Of a DNA stretch of 64,000 bases, positions 1 through 9,406 are shown piece after piece. How positions within the stretch are numbered: the first letter of the stretch is position 1; each line of letters starts with the position of its first letter. The position numbers were made by a program, and so were the translations under genes. Source of the DNA: Nitrospina sp. (GTDB lineage Bacteria > Nitrospinota > Nitrospinia > Nitrospinales > JACRGP01); assembly GCA_024648695.1 (NCBI GenBank), contig JACAVV010000005.1:124001-188000 (forward strand), in the 5' to 3' direction. The notes below the pieces were generated by a model that saw only the letters and a list, made by a program, of their open reading frames with translations, did no database searches and had not been told where the DNA came from.

Positions 1-2
1 TG

Positions 3-1454
3 AGGTATGGAGGTGCCCTTGGAGAGACGGCCGGCTTCCGGGTCTATGGCAAGTATTATGACCGGGACGAATTCGAAAAACGCGATCCGCTCAACCCGCC
101 GGAAGACGGTTGGAACTCAGGTAGAGGCGGATTTCGCATCGATTGGGACGCTTCCGAAAATAATGCCTTCACCTTTCAAGGCGATTATTACAATGGCACC
201 AGCGATCAAAGAGTTCAGGGTGTGGTGAGTTCTTTAACCGCCCCTTTTACTCAGTCCAGGGATCAAGAGGTCGATATTGAAGGAGGCAATTTTTTGTTGC
301 GGTGGAACCGGAAAATTTCAGAAACCTCCGACTTTAAGTTGCAAACGTATTACAACAATCAACAACGCTCCGGGGATTCTGAAGATTTCAGTTTAAAAAT
401 TGATACATTCGATGTCGATTTTCAGCATCGGTTTGCATTGGGGTCGCGTAACGAGATTGTTTGGGGCGCCGGGAGCCGATTGATCTGGGACACTGAAAAC
501 ACCACCTTCCAATTGTCGATTGACCCGGATGATGATTTCAATTACAGGTACGACGGATTCATTCAGGATAAACTTTCCCTGATCCCGGACCAGTTGGCTT
601 TGACCGTAGGATCCAAATTCGAGATCAATTCCTTCACCGGTTTCGAATTTCAACCCAACGCCCGATTGTCCTGGACTCCTGACGACAAACATATCCTCTG
701 GGCATCTGTATCCCGTGCGGTGCGGACTCCCAGCCGATCCCAGGACGCATTGAGAAGCAACCTGGAAGTACGTTCCCAGGGGAATAATTTAACTCTGGTT
801 TCCTTAATGAGTAATGCCGGTTTTGATTCGGAAGACTTGCTGGCAATTGAAGCCGGATTCCGATGGAAACCCCTCCCAAAAGTCTTTTTTGACATCTCTG
901 CTTTCTACAATTTTTATGAGGATCTGCTAACGCTGGAGCAAGGCTCGATATTTTTGGAATCCAGTCCGGCCCCGCTCCACGCAGTGGTTCCGATCACCTT
1001 CGATAATAAAGGTTCCGGTGAAACCTATGGCCTGGAAATGGTTGCCCGATGGAAACCCTTTTCCTGGTGGGATCTTGAGTCCACCTTCACCTGGCTGGAA
1101 ATGAACCTCGATTCTGATAGAAGCAGTACGGACGATACTTTGACCAAGGTGACGGAAGACCGCAATCCGAACTTTCAGGGAACCCTGAGGTCCATGATCG
1201 ATCTACCCCACAACCTGGAGTTCGATACAAATCTGTATTTTGTGGACAAGCTGGATAAGATGGATGTTCCCGCCTATACTCGAGTCGATCTGCGATTGGG
1301 TTGGAAACCTGTGAAAAACCTGGAATGGAGCCTCGCCCTGTTGAATCTGCAGGATTCGCAACATGCGGAATTCAATTCTCAACGACTATCCAACCTGACA
1401 CTCTCGGAAGTCCCTCGAAGCGTTTACAGTAAACTCACCTGGAGATTCGAGTAG
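3..1454 (+). CDS. TonB-dependent outer-membrane receptor, C-terminal part (5' end outside window)
   Basis: The reading frame is open from base 3, beginning R-Y-G-G-A-L-G-E, so the gene starts upstream of the window; the first in-frame start at 222 is internal. About 483 residues are visible. They alternate aromatic and polar residues in the way of outer-membrane beta strands, with phrases typical of TonB-dependent receptor barrels: GGFRIDWDASENNAFTFQGD, WASVSRAVRTPSR and LLAIEAGFRWKP. It ends S-K-L-T-W-R-F-E, a barrel-like last strand. The plug and TonB box are not visible. The family imports chelated metals, cofactors or other scarce substrates across the outer membrane using TonB energy. 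The substrate cannot be told from this part. It is followed by a convergent gene on the other strand with no clear terminator between them. Confidence 0.9.
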   Translation, partial: RYGGALGETAGFRVYGKYYDRDEFEKRDPLNPPEDGWNSGRGGFRIDWDASENNAFTFQGDYYNGTSDQRVQGVVSSLTAPFTQSRDQEVDIEGGNFLLRWNRKISETSDFKLQTYYNNQQRSGDSEDFSLKIDTFDVDFQHRFALGSRNEIVWGAGSRLIWDTENTTFQLSIDPDDDFNYRYDGFIQDKLSLIPDQLALTVGSKFEINSFTGFEFQPNARLSWTPDDKHILWASVSRAVRTPSRSQDALRSNLEVRSQGNNLTLVSLMSNAGFDSEDLLAIEAGFRWKPLPKVFFDISAFYNFYEDLLTLEQGSIFLESSPAPLHAVVPITFDNKGSGETYGLEMVARWKPFSWWDLESTFTWLEMNLDSDRSSTDDTLTKVTEDRNPNFQGTLRSMIDLPHNLEFDTNLYFVDKLDKMDVPAYTRVDLRLGWKPVKNLEWSLALLNLQDSQHAEFNSQRLSNLTLSEVPRSVYSKLTWRFE

Positions 1455-1502
1455 TCTCTCCCCTAAGGCAGAACAAAATTCCATTCAAAGATCAGGGTGT
1501 CT

Positions 1503-2219
1503 TCATGTCAGAACTTTAAAACTCACTTCCTTGACTTTTAGGGGCAACAAGGATAGTAAAGCGTAGAGGAAGATGGCCATACCCAGCATTTCCAGGCTTT
1601 CCTCAATAGTGGTCATCACCGTGTAAAGAAGGCTCATGGTTTCGGTGGTTTCATTATACAACCATCTGATATAGGCGCCGATCATCTCAAATCCCAAACA
1701 GCCTGAGATATAAACACCGCCAGCAACCGTGCAAAGCATACCGATGCGTTGGGGCAGAGCTTTTAAAAATTTATAATAAAACGCATACAACAATGGGAGA
1801 GCAATTAATGCGGGAATGACCCAGGCAAAATAAAAGGGCCCTGTGGCATGAAGTTCTCTTCGCAAGGGACTATTCAGGGTTTCATGAATGGTTGCGATTT
1901 CATCAAACGCCAGAAACAAGAATATAAAGGAAAGGGCGGTCCAGTGAAGCAAAAATTTTCTGCCATTATTTTTGCAATGAATGGTAATCACAAATAAAAT
2001 GAATGCATTGATCAATATAATAAAGGCAGAAAATGCCGTGGGTAAATTCGATTCGGCATTTAAAAATACGAGACGCGAAAAACCATGCAGGTTATTATCG
2101 CCAAAACCATACTTCGCAATTACAGCAATAGCGTTGAAGACGAACAAAATCCCAATACAAATCAAATGAAGCTTCAATACCTTTTTTGGAGGAATTTGTA
2201 ATTCCATATCTAATGTCAT
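1503..2219 (-). CDS. Uncharacterised integral membrane protein, about six TM segments
   Basis: A 238-residue hydrophobic protein with probable membrane segments near residues 15-37, 60-82, 88-108, 127-150, 160-178 and 207-228. The conserved-looking charged stretch F-D-E-I-A-T-I-H-E (about residues 104-112) follows the third segment, and an acidic T-T-I-E-E-S-L-E-M-L stretch precedes the last one. Acidic and histidine residues buried in or beside membrane helices can indicate ion or metal handling, but I do not recognise the family and assign no function. The start at 2219 has only a weak AGG about 12 bases upstream; a second ATG lies four codons in. It stands alone, convergent with the receptor gene and divergent from the acylation operon. 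Confidence 0.7.
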   Translation of the reverse strand: MTLDMELQIPPKKVLKLHLICIGILFVFNAIAVIAKYGFGDNNLHGFSRLVFLNAESNLPTAFSAFIILINAFILFVITIHCKNNGRKFLLHWTALSFIFLFLAFDEIATIHETLNSPLRRELHATGPFYFAWVIPALIALPLLYAFYYKFLKALPQRIGMLCTVAGGVYISGCLGFEMIGAYIRWLYNETTETMSLLYTVMTTIEESLEMLGMAIFLYALLSLLPLKVKEVSFKVLT

Positions 2220-2526
2220 TTTTTAATAAAAACCTGCATAAAAATTAAATATTATGCTTCAAAACTGCAAAAGTAAAGATTTTTGAAACTAATTTAAAAA
2301 AATCCTATTAAAAAACCCGAAACACAATAGTACCCTGAAATAGGCAAATGAGATGAAATACTATAATCTTAAAAATTTAGATTTCAAAGTAAATTTAATG
2401 TTTTTCTAACAAAATTCAAAAAAAATTTCAAAAAAAGTGCAAGAAATATTATTAAAGACCTTAAATAATAGGGAAATTTGATCTTCTCTAACAAAATACT
2501 GATTAACATAAACTTCTAAGAATATC
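2220..2526. other. AT-rich divergent intergenic region
   Basis: About 300 bases of strongly AT-rich sequence lie between the divergently transcribed membrane protein and the acylation operon. It must hold the promoter of the operon and probably that of the membrane protein. I see no convincing -35/-10 pair, operator palindrome or RNA motif. Short frames here look like chance products of the low GC content. Confidence 0.5.
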
Positions 2527-5451
2527 GTGAAAAATGAAACCATAAAATCCTTATCATGTCCTATTTGCGGTATAATTTTTGAGATGCTCTCAAGAAAAGA
2601 AGAAAGGGAGTGCGTCATTTACGGATTGCTATTTTGTCCGCAATGCTTTGCCTCTGTCCCTGTTTTTAGCGGATTTCCAGTATTTTCCGAGATGAGTCCT
2701 TTAACAGGGGAACCCTCCCTTCAAGATTTAATGGATTGGGAAACACGTCTTTTTGGGCAAAGTAGAGAATATTCCCTGTTTCTGAATCAAAAACGGAACC
2801 GCCGGTCTTTTGATACCTTCGCCCTGTTTCATCCCTTCAATCCGATTTGCCGTACCTGGTTCAGTTTGTTCGAAGTATTGCGAAAAACCATTCGGCCCGG
2901 ACAATTGATCCTCGACACCTGGTGCCGGACGGGATGGTCCGGGGAGGCTTTGGCTTACCTGTTCCCGGAAAACCACATCATTTCAATCTGGGAGAGCAAT
3001 CACAGCATTCTGGGCTTTCGCGGGTTTCGTCATTGGTTGCCGGAACATGAGCGCGCCCCGAACTGGGACCTGATATTCTTCTCGCCCAAACAACGGCTTC
3101 CTTTTCGAACGAATGCGTTTGGCGCCCTGCACGCCCTCGACTCGGTTCACCTGTACCCGTTTTTTCCCTTTTTACCGGAATGCTTCAGGGTGACCGATCC
3201 AGACGGACTCCTCATTTTCCCGCACGTGCATTTAACTGATGGCAACCCGGATGCCTTTATCGCTGAAGAACGTGGCGGCCATATGCATCCTGCCAAAGAA
3301 TACGAGGATTACTTTTCAAGGATCTTGCAAGACGATGACCGGCGAATATTCATTATGTCCGAAATCGATTTGTTCAATGCCCGGGACGAATTTCAAATTT
3401 ACAATGATCCTCACCTGTCCCATTACAACGGCTTGTTTCTGGTCACTGACAAGAGGTGGCTGGGACAGGTAGCAGAGATTCCCGATTTCAAGGATGAATG
3501 GGATGAAACTTGGCGGGTGTTGAAGAATCCGCTGGTGGATATCGATCTTCATACCGGAGCCATTCCCTTTTCCTATGATGCTGTGGAGGGGCTTTGCGAT
3601 ACTTTATTACGGCTCCACCCAATTTACGCTGAGCGCATACAGGGAATAGAAAATGTGATTTTAAGCACGCGCCAATGCCAGATCATCTACTGGGCTCAGC
3701 GTTTACTTACTCTGGGTGAAATTTCTGAACGCACCGGTTTTTCGATGGAAACGATTAAGGAAGAGTTGGCCTTTCTACGAGACAATGAACTGGTGCAGGT
3801 CCATAAAACCACAGCGGCCATGACTCGTTTGCAAAACTATTACGGCACCCTGGAATTCGGGCCGGCCCATGCGGAAAACACTTTTTGCGAACTATGGAAA
3901 TCCGTGGCCTTGCGCTATGGATCCCGGCCTCTTCTCACCTGTGAAGATGGCAGTGCGTTCGATTTCGAGGATGCGGATACCCTGGTTCAGGCGCTGACCC
4001 GATTGTTCCATCAGCACGGACTGGAGCAAGGCGACCGTTTACTGATTCAGGCACACCCTCATCCTGAATACTGTTTCAGCATTTGGGCCGCTCTTCTGCA
4101 GGGTTTGACGGTCGTTCCCATCGATCCCGACTGGCCGGCAGGCCACATTGAAGATGCTGTTTCCCGTTCACAGGCGAAACTGATTCTTTGCGACGTTGCG
4201 AGTTACCGCCACCATTGCGATTCCTCCATTCCTCTCATGGTGTTTGATGAGATCAGGGAAAGTCCGGGAAGTGAGTTGGAATCCATTCCCGAAGAAATCT
4301 TTTTCAATAACCTGGTGAGCCCCTGTCTGGACAGTCCGCCGGCACCCGCCGTCCTGATGGATGAAAGTACACCCGCGGCTATCCTGTTCACTTCAGGAAC
4401 ACAGGGACGAAGCAAGGGAGTCGTTTTATCGCATGGTGCCCTGTACCGCTCTGGAAAGTCCATGGCTCAAATATTTGATTGGCGTGAATCCGACACCCTC
4501 CTGAATCTTGCCGGGATGCACACGATGAGCGGATTCCGTAATCCCTGTTTCAGTGCACTTCATAGCGGCACAACGATCTCCGTACCCGAGCCCGGTCTGG
4601 CGGATCACCCGGTGGCAGTGGCGGAAACAATTCGTTCCGGAAAAATCACCTTGCTGTTTTGTGTTCCCACATTCCTTGATCGCTTGTACGCCCAGAAATC
4701 CCGGTTAGCTCCCGGAGCTCTTTCGAGTCTGCAGAGGATCATGTGTACGGGAAGCCCACTTCGTGTTCAAACCGTGCAAAATTTTGAAACCGGATTTAAA
4801 ATTCCGGTGCGCAACTATTATGGCCTGACCGAGACGTGTGGTTTCTGCCTTGCGGTTCCCCTGGTGAATAGCGAACCGGAAGAAGGGAACCTTGGAATTC
4901 CTTCGGGAGCCATTATCCACATTGTGGATAATTCGGGCAAGGCCCTTCCCTGTAGCCAGACCGGCGAAATCGTGATATATAGCGACAACCTGATGCTGGG
5001 CTATCTGGATAATCCCGATCTGACGAACCGGATCCTGAAAAATGGGTGGTTACAAACGGGAGACTTTGGATACCGGAAAGAAAACGGGCATATTGTTTTA
5101 GTCGGGCGCAAGGACGACAGAATCAAGGACAAACGGGGTGAAATCGTTTATCCCGGTGAAATCGAAATCGCGCTGTTAAAACATCCGGACGTTAAGGAGG
5201 CGTCGGTTTTGAGTTATCCGGATAAAGACCGGGGCCAGCGTCTGGCGGCATTTCTTGTTACAGATTTGGCCGGGAGCGGTCAGGCTTCCCTGATCGATTC
5301 CCTGGAATCGCATATACAAACACAGCTGGGAATTCATAAGGTTCCCGCACGTTTCGAGTTGGTGCCTGAGATCCCGCGCACCTCCAATGGTAAAGTCGAT
5401 GTTCAACAATTAAGAAATACAGTGATCGATGCCACATCCAGACAGCAATAA
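2527..5451 (+). CDS. Methyltransferase-like / winged-helix-like / acyl-adenylating (ANL) fusion protein
   Basis: A 974-residue multidomain enzyme, first gene of the acylation operon. The GTG start is chosen because a zinc-ribbon-like pair, C-P-I-C-G and C-P-Q-C, would be lost or split by the next ATG at 2584. Residues about 95-310 resemble a class I SAM methyltransferase, with motif I as ILDTWCRTGWSGE near residue 127; the usual GxG is reduced to T-G, so activity is uncertain. Residues about 375-425 look like a helix-turn-helix or winged-helix segment (LTLGEISERTGFSMETIKEE). Residues about 435-965 form an ANL adenylation domain: P-loop LFTSGTQGRSKG near 619-630, NYYGLTE, QTGDFG, GRKDDRIKDKRGE and the C-terminal PRTSNGK with the catalytic lysine. 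The domain should activate a carboxylic acid as an acyl-AMP. There is no carrier domain; one is present on the next gene product, which overlaps this gene by 23 bases. Confidence 0.85.
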   Translation: MKNETIKSLSCPICGIIFEMLSRKEERECVIYGLLFCPQCFASVPVFSGFPVFSEMSPLTGEPSLQDLMDWETRLFGQSREYSLFLNQKRNRRSFDTFALFHPFNPICRTWFSLFEVLRKTIRPGQLILDTWCRTGWSGEALAYLFPENHIISIWESNHSILGFRGFRHWLPEHERAPNWDLIFFSPKQRLPFRTNAFGALHALDSVHLYPFFPFLPECFRVTDPDGLLIFPHVHLTDGNPDAFIAEERGGHMHPAKEYEDYFSRILQDDDRRIFIMSEIDLFNARDEFQIYNDPHLSHYNGLFLVTDKRWLGQVAEIPDFKDEWDETWRVLKNPLVDIDLHTGAIPFSYDAVEGLCDTLLRLHPIYAERIQGIENVILSTRQCQIIYWAQRLLTLGEISERTGFSMETIKEELAFLRDNELVQVHKTTAAMTRLQNYYGTLEFGPAHAENTFCELWKSVALRYGSRPLLTCEDGSAFDFEDADTLVQALTRLFHQHGLEQGDRLLIQAHPHPEYCFSIWAALLQGLTVVPIDPDWPAGHIEDAVSRSQAKLILCDVASYRHHCDSSIPLMVFDEIRESPGSELESIPEEIFFNNLVSPCLDSPPAPAVLMDESTPAAILFTSGTQGRSKGVVLSHGALYRSGKSMAQIFDWRESDTLLNLAGMHTMSGFRNPCFSALHSGTTISVPEPGLADHPVAVAETIRSGKITLLFCVPTFLDRLYAQKSRLAPGALSSLQRIMCTGSPLRVQTVQNFETGFKIPVRNYYGLTETCGFCLAVPLVNSEPEEGNLGIPSGAIIHIVDNSGKALPCSQTGEIVIYSDNLMLGYLDNPDLTNRILKNGWLQTGDFGYRKENGHIVLVGRKDDRIKDKRGEIVYPGEIEIALLKHPDVKEASVLSYPDKDRGQRLAAFLVTDLAGSGQASLIDSLESHIQTQLGIHKVPARFELVPEIPRTSNGKVDVQQLRNTVIDATSRQQ

Positions 5452-7309
5452 TCTGCCTCCTTTAAACCAGGGCGCAAAAGAACAAAAACCCGACAAACTG
5501 TTTTTGTCCGCGGGTTCAAGTTTGTCCTACGGAAAACTGGAAGAGACGATACACAAGCTTTCTACCTGGTATCGCCAAAAAGGGATGACATCTGGCCAGC
5601 GCACAATTTTGGCGTGTCAGGACGATCAGATTTCAGCCATATTTTTTCTGTCCATGTTACGCAATGGCCTGGTGCCTGTACTGATCGATCCCGAGTTGAC
5701 CGACCGCGAGTTCAGGGAAATCATCGAGTTTTCCGAACCTGAAGGGATCGTGGCCGACGTGGGCCTGCTAAAAACCTGGAATCGTGATAGCTGGATTTCC
5801 GAAAGGACAATAATGCTTCCGGTTGTTCAGAAAACCAGACAAAGCGGCAATCTGTTCAATAAACTACTGGGCAAGAAAAAAGCGGATCGCGTGGAACCTG
5901 AAAACCCCGATGCCTACCCGCATATCCTGGAAGCGCTCGAAGAATCCGGTCCCGGAGGCGTCCAGGACGCCAGTCAGCTGGCCTATATTCTGTTCACCTC
6001 CGGAACCACTTCCAGGCCGAAGGGTGTTGAGATCAGCCACGGTGCCCTGATGGCGCACTTGCAAACTCTGAGAAACCAGTTTGGGTATAACGAGCAAACG
6101 CGCCTGCTCAATCTGCTTCCATTAAACCATGTGGATGGAATGATTCACGGTCCGGTGCTCAGCTATTTTTGCGGAGCCAGTTTGTTCCGACCCTGCCAGT
6201 TCCAGCCCCAGTCGGTCCAGTTGGTCTGGGACACTCTTTATGCTGAACGCATCACCCATTTCCTGGCCGTCCCCACCATGTTCGCCCTGCTCATACAAAT
6301 GGAGGACACGAACCACCCTCCCCTGAATTGTGAAGACCTGCAATGTCTGATCTCAACAGGTGCAGGCATGCCTGAATCGCTTTGGAAACAATTGGAAGAG
6401 CGGTTTCAAATGCCTCTATGCAATTTTTACGGTATGACAGAAACCGTCACCGGCGGACTTTTCTGCGGACCCGATAGCGACACCCGTAAAATGGGTACCG
6501 TGGGCAAGCCCGTCGACTGCGAAATTCGTATTGTTGACGATTCTGGGGCAGAAGTTTCCCAGGGTACTGCTGGAGAATTGTGGATTCGGGGGGCTAATAT
6601 CATGACCGCCTATCACCGTGCGCCGGACGAAACGCAAAAAGTTCTGCGGGACGGATGGCTGGTTACAGGAGATCTGGCGCAACAGGATCCCTGTGGCTTC
6701 GTTTCAATCGTGGGCAGGAAAAAGAATCTGATCATTACCGGCGGACGCAATGTGAATCCGGAAGAGGTGGCGCGTGTGTTATGCCAGCATGAAGCAGTGG
6801 CCACCGCTACTGTAGTCGGTTTGGACGACCCGGTGTGGGGCGAATCGGTTTCTGCCTGTGTGGTGCCCGGGAATAATCATTTGCCGGACGAGACGTCACT
6901 GATAGAATTTTCGCGCAAGCTGTTGGCCCCGTATAAAGTTCCCCGGCAAATCCTGATTGTGGATGAGTTACCAAAAGGCAAGTCCGGAAAGGTTGCCCTG
7001 CAAAAAGTGAAGGATCTGTTTTTGAACAGGGCGTCTGCAAACGCCAAGGTTGCAATCGATCTGGAGCAAACCGTTTTCGATCTGGCCGCAAGCAGTTTTA
7101 ATACGCAACCGGACAAACTCAATCTCGCATCGCGGCCGGAAAATACGCCTGGCTGGGACTCCTTCGCACACATGAATTTGATCATGGCCCTGGAGCAAAG
7201 CTTTAACATATCCCTCAATGCCCGCGAGGTGATGGGCGTCCAGTGTCTGGAAGATGCCGTGACCACTGTGCGCAAACTCACCGGTTCCGGCCCAGACCCC
7301 GAATTGTGA
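5429..7309 (+). CDS. Acyl-adenylating enzyme fused to a C-terminal acyl carrier protein domain
   Basis: A 626-residue protein with an N-terminal ANL adenylation domain: P-loop LFTSGTTSRPKG near residues 187-198, with S replacing a usual G, then NFYGMTET, VTGDLA, GRKKNLIITGGRNV, and GKSGKV holding the C-terminal lysine. Residues about 545-620 form an acyl carrier protein-like domain with P-G-W-D-S-F-A-H-M-N; the serine near residue 577 sits where phosphopantetheine is attached in ACP/DltC proteins (usual motif DSL, here DSF). This is the combination of DltA plus DltC in one chain: activate an acid, then load it on the attached carrier. The start overlaps the previous gene by 23 bases, and the stop overlaps the next GTG start by 4, so translation is probably coupled. 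The substrate, an amino acid, acetate-like or longer acid, is not evident from sequence. Confidence 0.87.
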   Translation: MPHPDSNNLPPLNQGAKEQKPDKLFLSAGSSLSYGKLEETIHKLSTWYRQKGMTSGQRTILACQDDQISAIFFLSMLRNGLVPVLIDPELTDREFREIIEFSEPEGIVADVGLLKTWNRDSWISERTIMLPVVQKTRQSGNLFNKLLGKKKADRVEPENPDAYPHILEALEESGPGGVQDASQLAYILFTSGTTSRPKGVEISHGALMAHLQTLRNQFGYNEQTRLLNLLPLNHVDGMIHGPVLSYFCGASLFRPCQFQPQSVQLVWDTLYAERITHFLAVPTMFALLIQMEDTNHPPLNCEDLQCLISTGAGMPESLWKQLEERFQMPLCNFYGMTETVTGGLFCGPDSDTRKMGTVGKPVDCEIRIVDDSGAEVSQGTAGELWIRGANIMTAYHRAPDETQKVLRDGWLVTGDLAQQDPCGFVSIVGRKKNLIITGGRNVNPEEVARVLCQHEAVATATVVGLDDPVWGESVSACVVPGNNHLPDETSLIEFSRKLLAPYKVPRQILIVDELPKGKSGKVALQKVKDLFLNRASANAKVAIDLEQTVFDLAASSFNTQPDKLNLASRPENTPGWDSFAHMNLIMALEQSFNISLNAREVMGVQCLEDAVTTVRKLTGSGPDPEL

Positions 7310-8250
7310 AACCTGAAAGAGCGGCTCCCTGGTCCGTCTGGATCGGAGCCCTGTTTTTTACAAGTCTGTTTTTTCTTTTGAAGCCTTTACTCCTTGCCTG
7401 GTTTCCTGTAGAGAATGCCGGATTGATGAACCGCGGCTTCCTGAAGTTCAACCGGGACCGGCTGGTTAAACTTCAAAGCGGCCTCACAGGTTCGAATAAC
7501 ACAACCATACTGGCTTTGGGGACTTCAACCCTGATTTCAGCCATCATTCCTGATCCCGAATTTCAAAATCGGCTGGAACAGAAAGGGAACATGCCCAACC
7601 CGGGCTGGATGCGGATCGTCATGCAGGGCGGAACTTTCCATATATACCGGCAATTGCTTCCGGACTTGATTAAATCCAAAGCAGATGTCGTGATAATTGA
7701 ATCTCATTTGTTCAAGGAAAACATCTGGTCCTTTACCTGGAGATACCGCCTGTTTTATTCGCGATTGGTCACCTATATTAAATCTCGTCTACTGGAATCC
7801 CGTCCTGAGAGTCCCTGGGAGAAACAATTGGCTTTCCAGGCCTGGCTTCAAAATTTGATTCTTGAAGAATGCCCTGAAAAACCCGATTCCTACCAATACC
7901 TCCAGCAAGTACGTCGGGTCGTCGAAACCCGAAGAAAGGTTTTCGTTGAAGACGAATTTACTTCCGCCAAAGCTTTTTTAAGGTCCCTGACGGAAGCGGG
8001 GATTCATGTGATCCTTCTGGATCTGGCCTACCATCCCAAAGTCGAGGGAGGGGCTCCCTACCTTTCCGAGTGGCGTTCCCGTCTGAAAAGTATATCAGAC
8101 ACCACATCAGGGCTTGAATATGTCCCGCTGGGCCATACACTTGCGGCCTCACATTTTTGTGATGTGCGTCATTACAATCACTCGGGAAGAGAACAGATCA
8201 GTGAACGTTTGATCGAGGTTTTGAATCAAATAAAGGACGGCGCCTCATGA
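7306..8250 (+). CDS. Membrane-anchored SGNH/DltD-like acyl-transfer protein
   Basis: 314 residues from the GTG at 7306, which forms a GTGA stop-start overlap with the previous gene; the longer frame from 7243 would run 67 bases into that gene. One N-terminal membrane segment (about residues 10-31) is followed by a probable periplasmic SGNH-hydrolase-like domain. The candidate nucleophile is S74 in L-A-L-G-T-S-T-L. The C-terminal D286-x-x-H289 in C-D-V-R-H-Y-N-H-S-G is the Asp-His pair of this fold. DltD and AlgJ/AlgX-type proteins of this kind work beside an MBOAT protein in O-acylation of surface polymers. The next gene is an MBOAT, overlapping by ATGA. Overall sequence similarity to DltD is not visible by eye; the role is inferred from motifs and context. 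Confidence 0.8.
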   Translation: MKPERAAPWSVWIGALFFTSLFFLLKPLLLAWFPVENAGLMNRGFLKFNRDRLVKLQSGLTGSNNTTILALGTSTLISAIIPDPEFQNRLEQKGNMPNPGWMRIVMQGGTFHIYRQLLPDLIKSKADVVIIESHLFKENIWSFTWRYRLFYSRLVTYIKSRLLESRPESPWEKQLAFQAWLQNLILEECPEKPDSYQYLQQVRRVVETRRKVFVEDEFTSAKAFLRSLTEAGIHVILLDLAYHPKVEGGAPYLSEWRSRLKSISDTTSGLEYVPLGHTLAASHFCDVRHYNHSGREQISERLIEVLNQIKDGAS

Positions 8251-9404
8251 TGGACCTGACTGTTCATTCCCTTCAATACCTCCTGTGGATTGCCGGTACC
8301 CTTGCGGCGTACTGGATGTGTCCGCCCAGGGCACGGGCCTGGATGCTGATTGGAATATCCGCCCTGTTCCTGGCTATTTATTCATGGGATTCGCTACTGG
8401 CGCTGACTGGTCTGGCCCTACTGGGATACTTTGCGGTCAACATGGCTTCTTCGAGTTCATCGCGGTGGGGAGACGCGGGATTATTGGGTCTGGCAGTCAT
8501 TTTCCTTGTCTATAAAAGTTTCATTTCTGTAGAAGGAGCCGGAATACATCAGGGATTTTTTCTTTTGGGCTTCTCTTACTATATATTGCGAATCCTGCAT
8601 GTGATGGAAGATACCCGGCGCGGCAACCTGCCCCAATATTCGCTGGAACAATACCTGCGCTATCTGTTTTTCCTGCCCACACTGCTGGTGGGTCCAATAC
8701 ACCGGTTCAGTGAATTTTTACGCGATACCGGGCGAGTGCGCTGGAATGGAGCCATGGTATCTGAGGGCCTCGAACGCATACTTTACGGATATGCCAAAAT
8801 TGTCATACTGGCCAACTATCTGATTGTGAGCAAACTGTCGTTATTGGCAGGGACCCCCGGACCGGAACACGAAGCGTTGAAAGCGTATTTCTCCTGCCTG
8901 CTGTACGGGATGAATCTCTATCTTCAATTTGCAGGATTTTCTGATGTAGCGATCGGTTTTTCCCTGTGCCTGGGTTACCGTGTGATGGAAAATTTCAATT
9001 GGCCTTTCTTTCAGCACAATATTTCCGAATTTTGGCGGTCCTGGCACATTTCATTGTCTTCCTGGTGCCGCGATTATATCTATATGCCCGTTCTGGCTAT
9101 TACAAGAAAACCGGGTTTCGCCGCATTTTGCGCCATGGTGGGGATTGGTATCTGGCATGAACTGTCCTTACGTTACTTGCTGTGGGGGGCCTATCATGGC
9201 CTGGGAATTCTCGTTTGGCAAACGTGGCAAGGATGGAAAACCCGGCTACCTGAAATCCGGCATCCCCTGGCCCGGTGGAGTTTGAAGGTGCTGTCGGTCT
9301 TGTTGACCCTTCATTTTGTGATGCTGGGATTCATGCTGACGAAGGAAGAAACCCTGATGGAGTCCTGGAAGGGTTACCAGGTCCTGTTTTCAGGAGTGTT
9401 TTGA
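8247..9404 (+). CDS. MBOAT-family membrane-bound O-acyltransferase (AlgI/DltB-like)
   Basis: 385 residues, polytopic. MBOAT hallmarks are clear: F-L-P-T-L-L-V-G-P-I-H-R-F-S-E-F near residues 141-156, A-G-F-S-D-V-A-I-G-F near 230-239, F-W-R-S-W-H-I-S-L-S with H267, and the invariant membrane histidine H317 in L-L-W-G-A-Y-H-G. In DltB and AlgI this fold passes an acyl group from a cytoplasmic carrier through the membrane. The length is somewhat shorter than AlgI (about 470-520) and near DltB (about 400). It overlaps the SGNH gene by 4 bases and is followed 2 bases after its stop by a 45-residue membrane microprotein. The acyl donor is probably the carrier domain of the 5429 gene product. Confidence 0.92.
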   Translation: MMDLTVHSLQYLLWIAGTLAAYWMCPPRARAWMLIGISALFLAIYSWDSLLALTGLALLGYFAVNMASSSSSRWGDAGLLGLAVIFLVYKSFISVEGAGIHQGFFLLGFSYYILRILHVMEDTRRGNLPQYSLEQYLRYLFFLPTLLVGPIHRFSEFLRDTGRVRWNGAMVSEGLERILYGYAKIVILANYLIVSKLSLLAGTPGPEHEALKAYFSCLLYGMNLYLQFAGFSDVAIGFSLCLGYRVMENFNWPFFQHNISEFWRSWHISLSSWCRDYIYMPVLAITRKPGFAAFCAMVGIGIWHELSLRYLLWGAYHGLGILVWQTWQGWKTRLPEIRHPLARWSLKVLSVLLTLHFVMLGFMLTKEETLMESWKGYQVLFSGVF

Positions 9405-9406
9405 CC

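Noticed and set aside
222-1454. A complete 410-residue gene starting at 222
   Set aside because: The frame is open and reads as receptor barrel sequence from base 3, so the ATG-like start at 222 is internal and the gene is truncated by the window edge.
2406-2618. Seventy-codon minus-strand frame in the AT-rich gap
   Set aside because: Low complexity and overlap with the start of the fusion enzyme; no ribosome site or motif.
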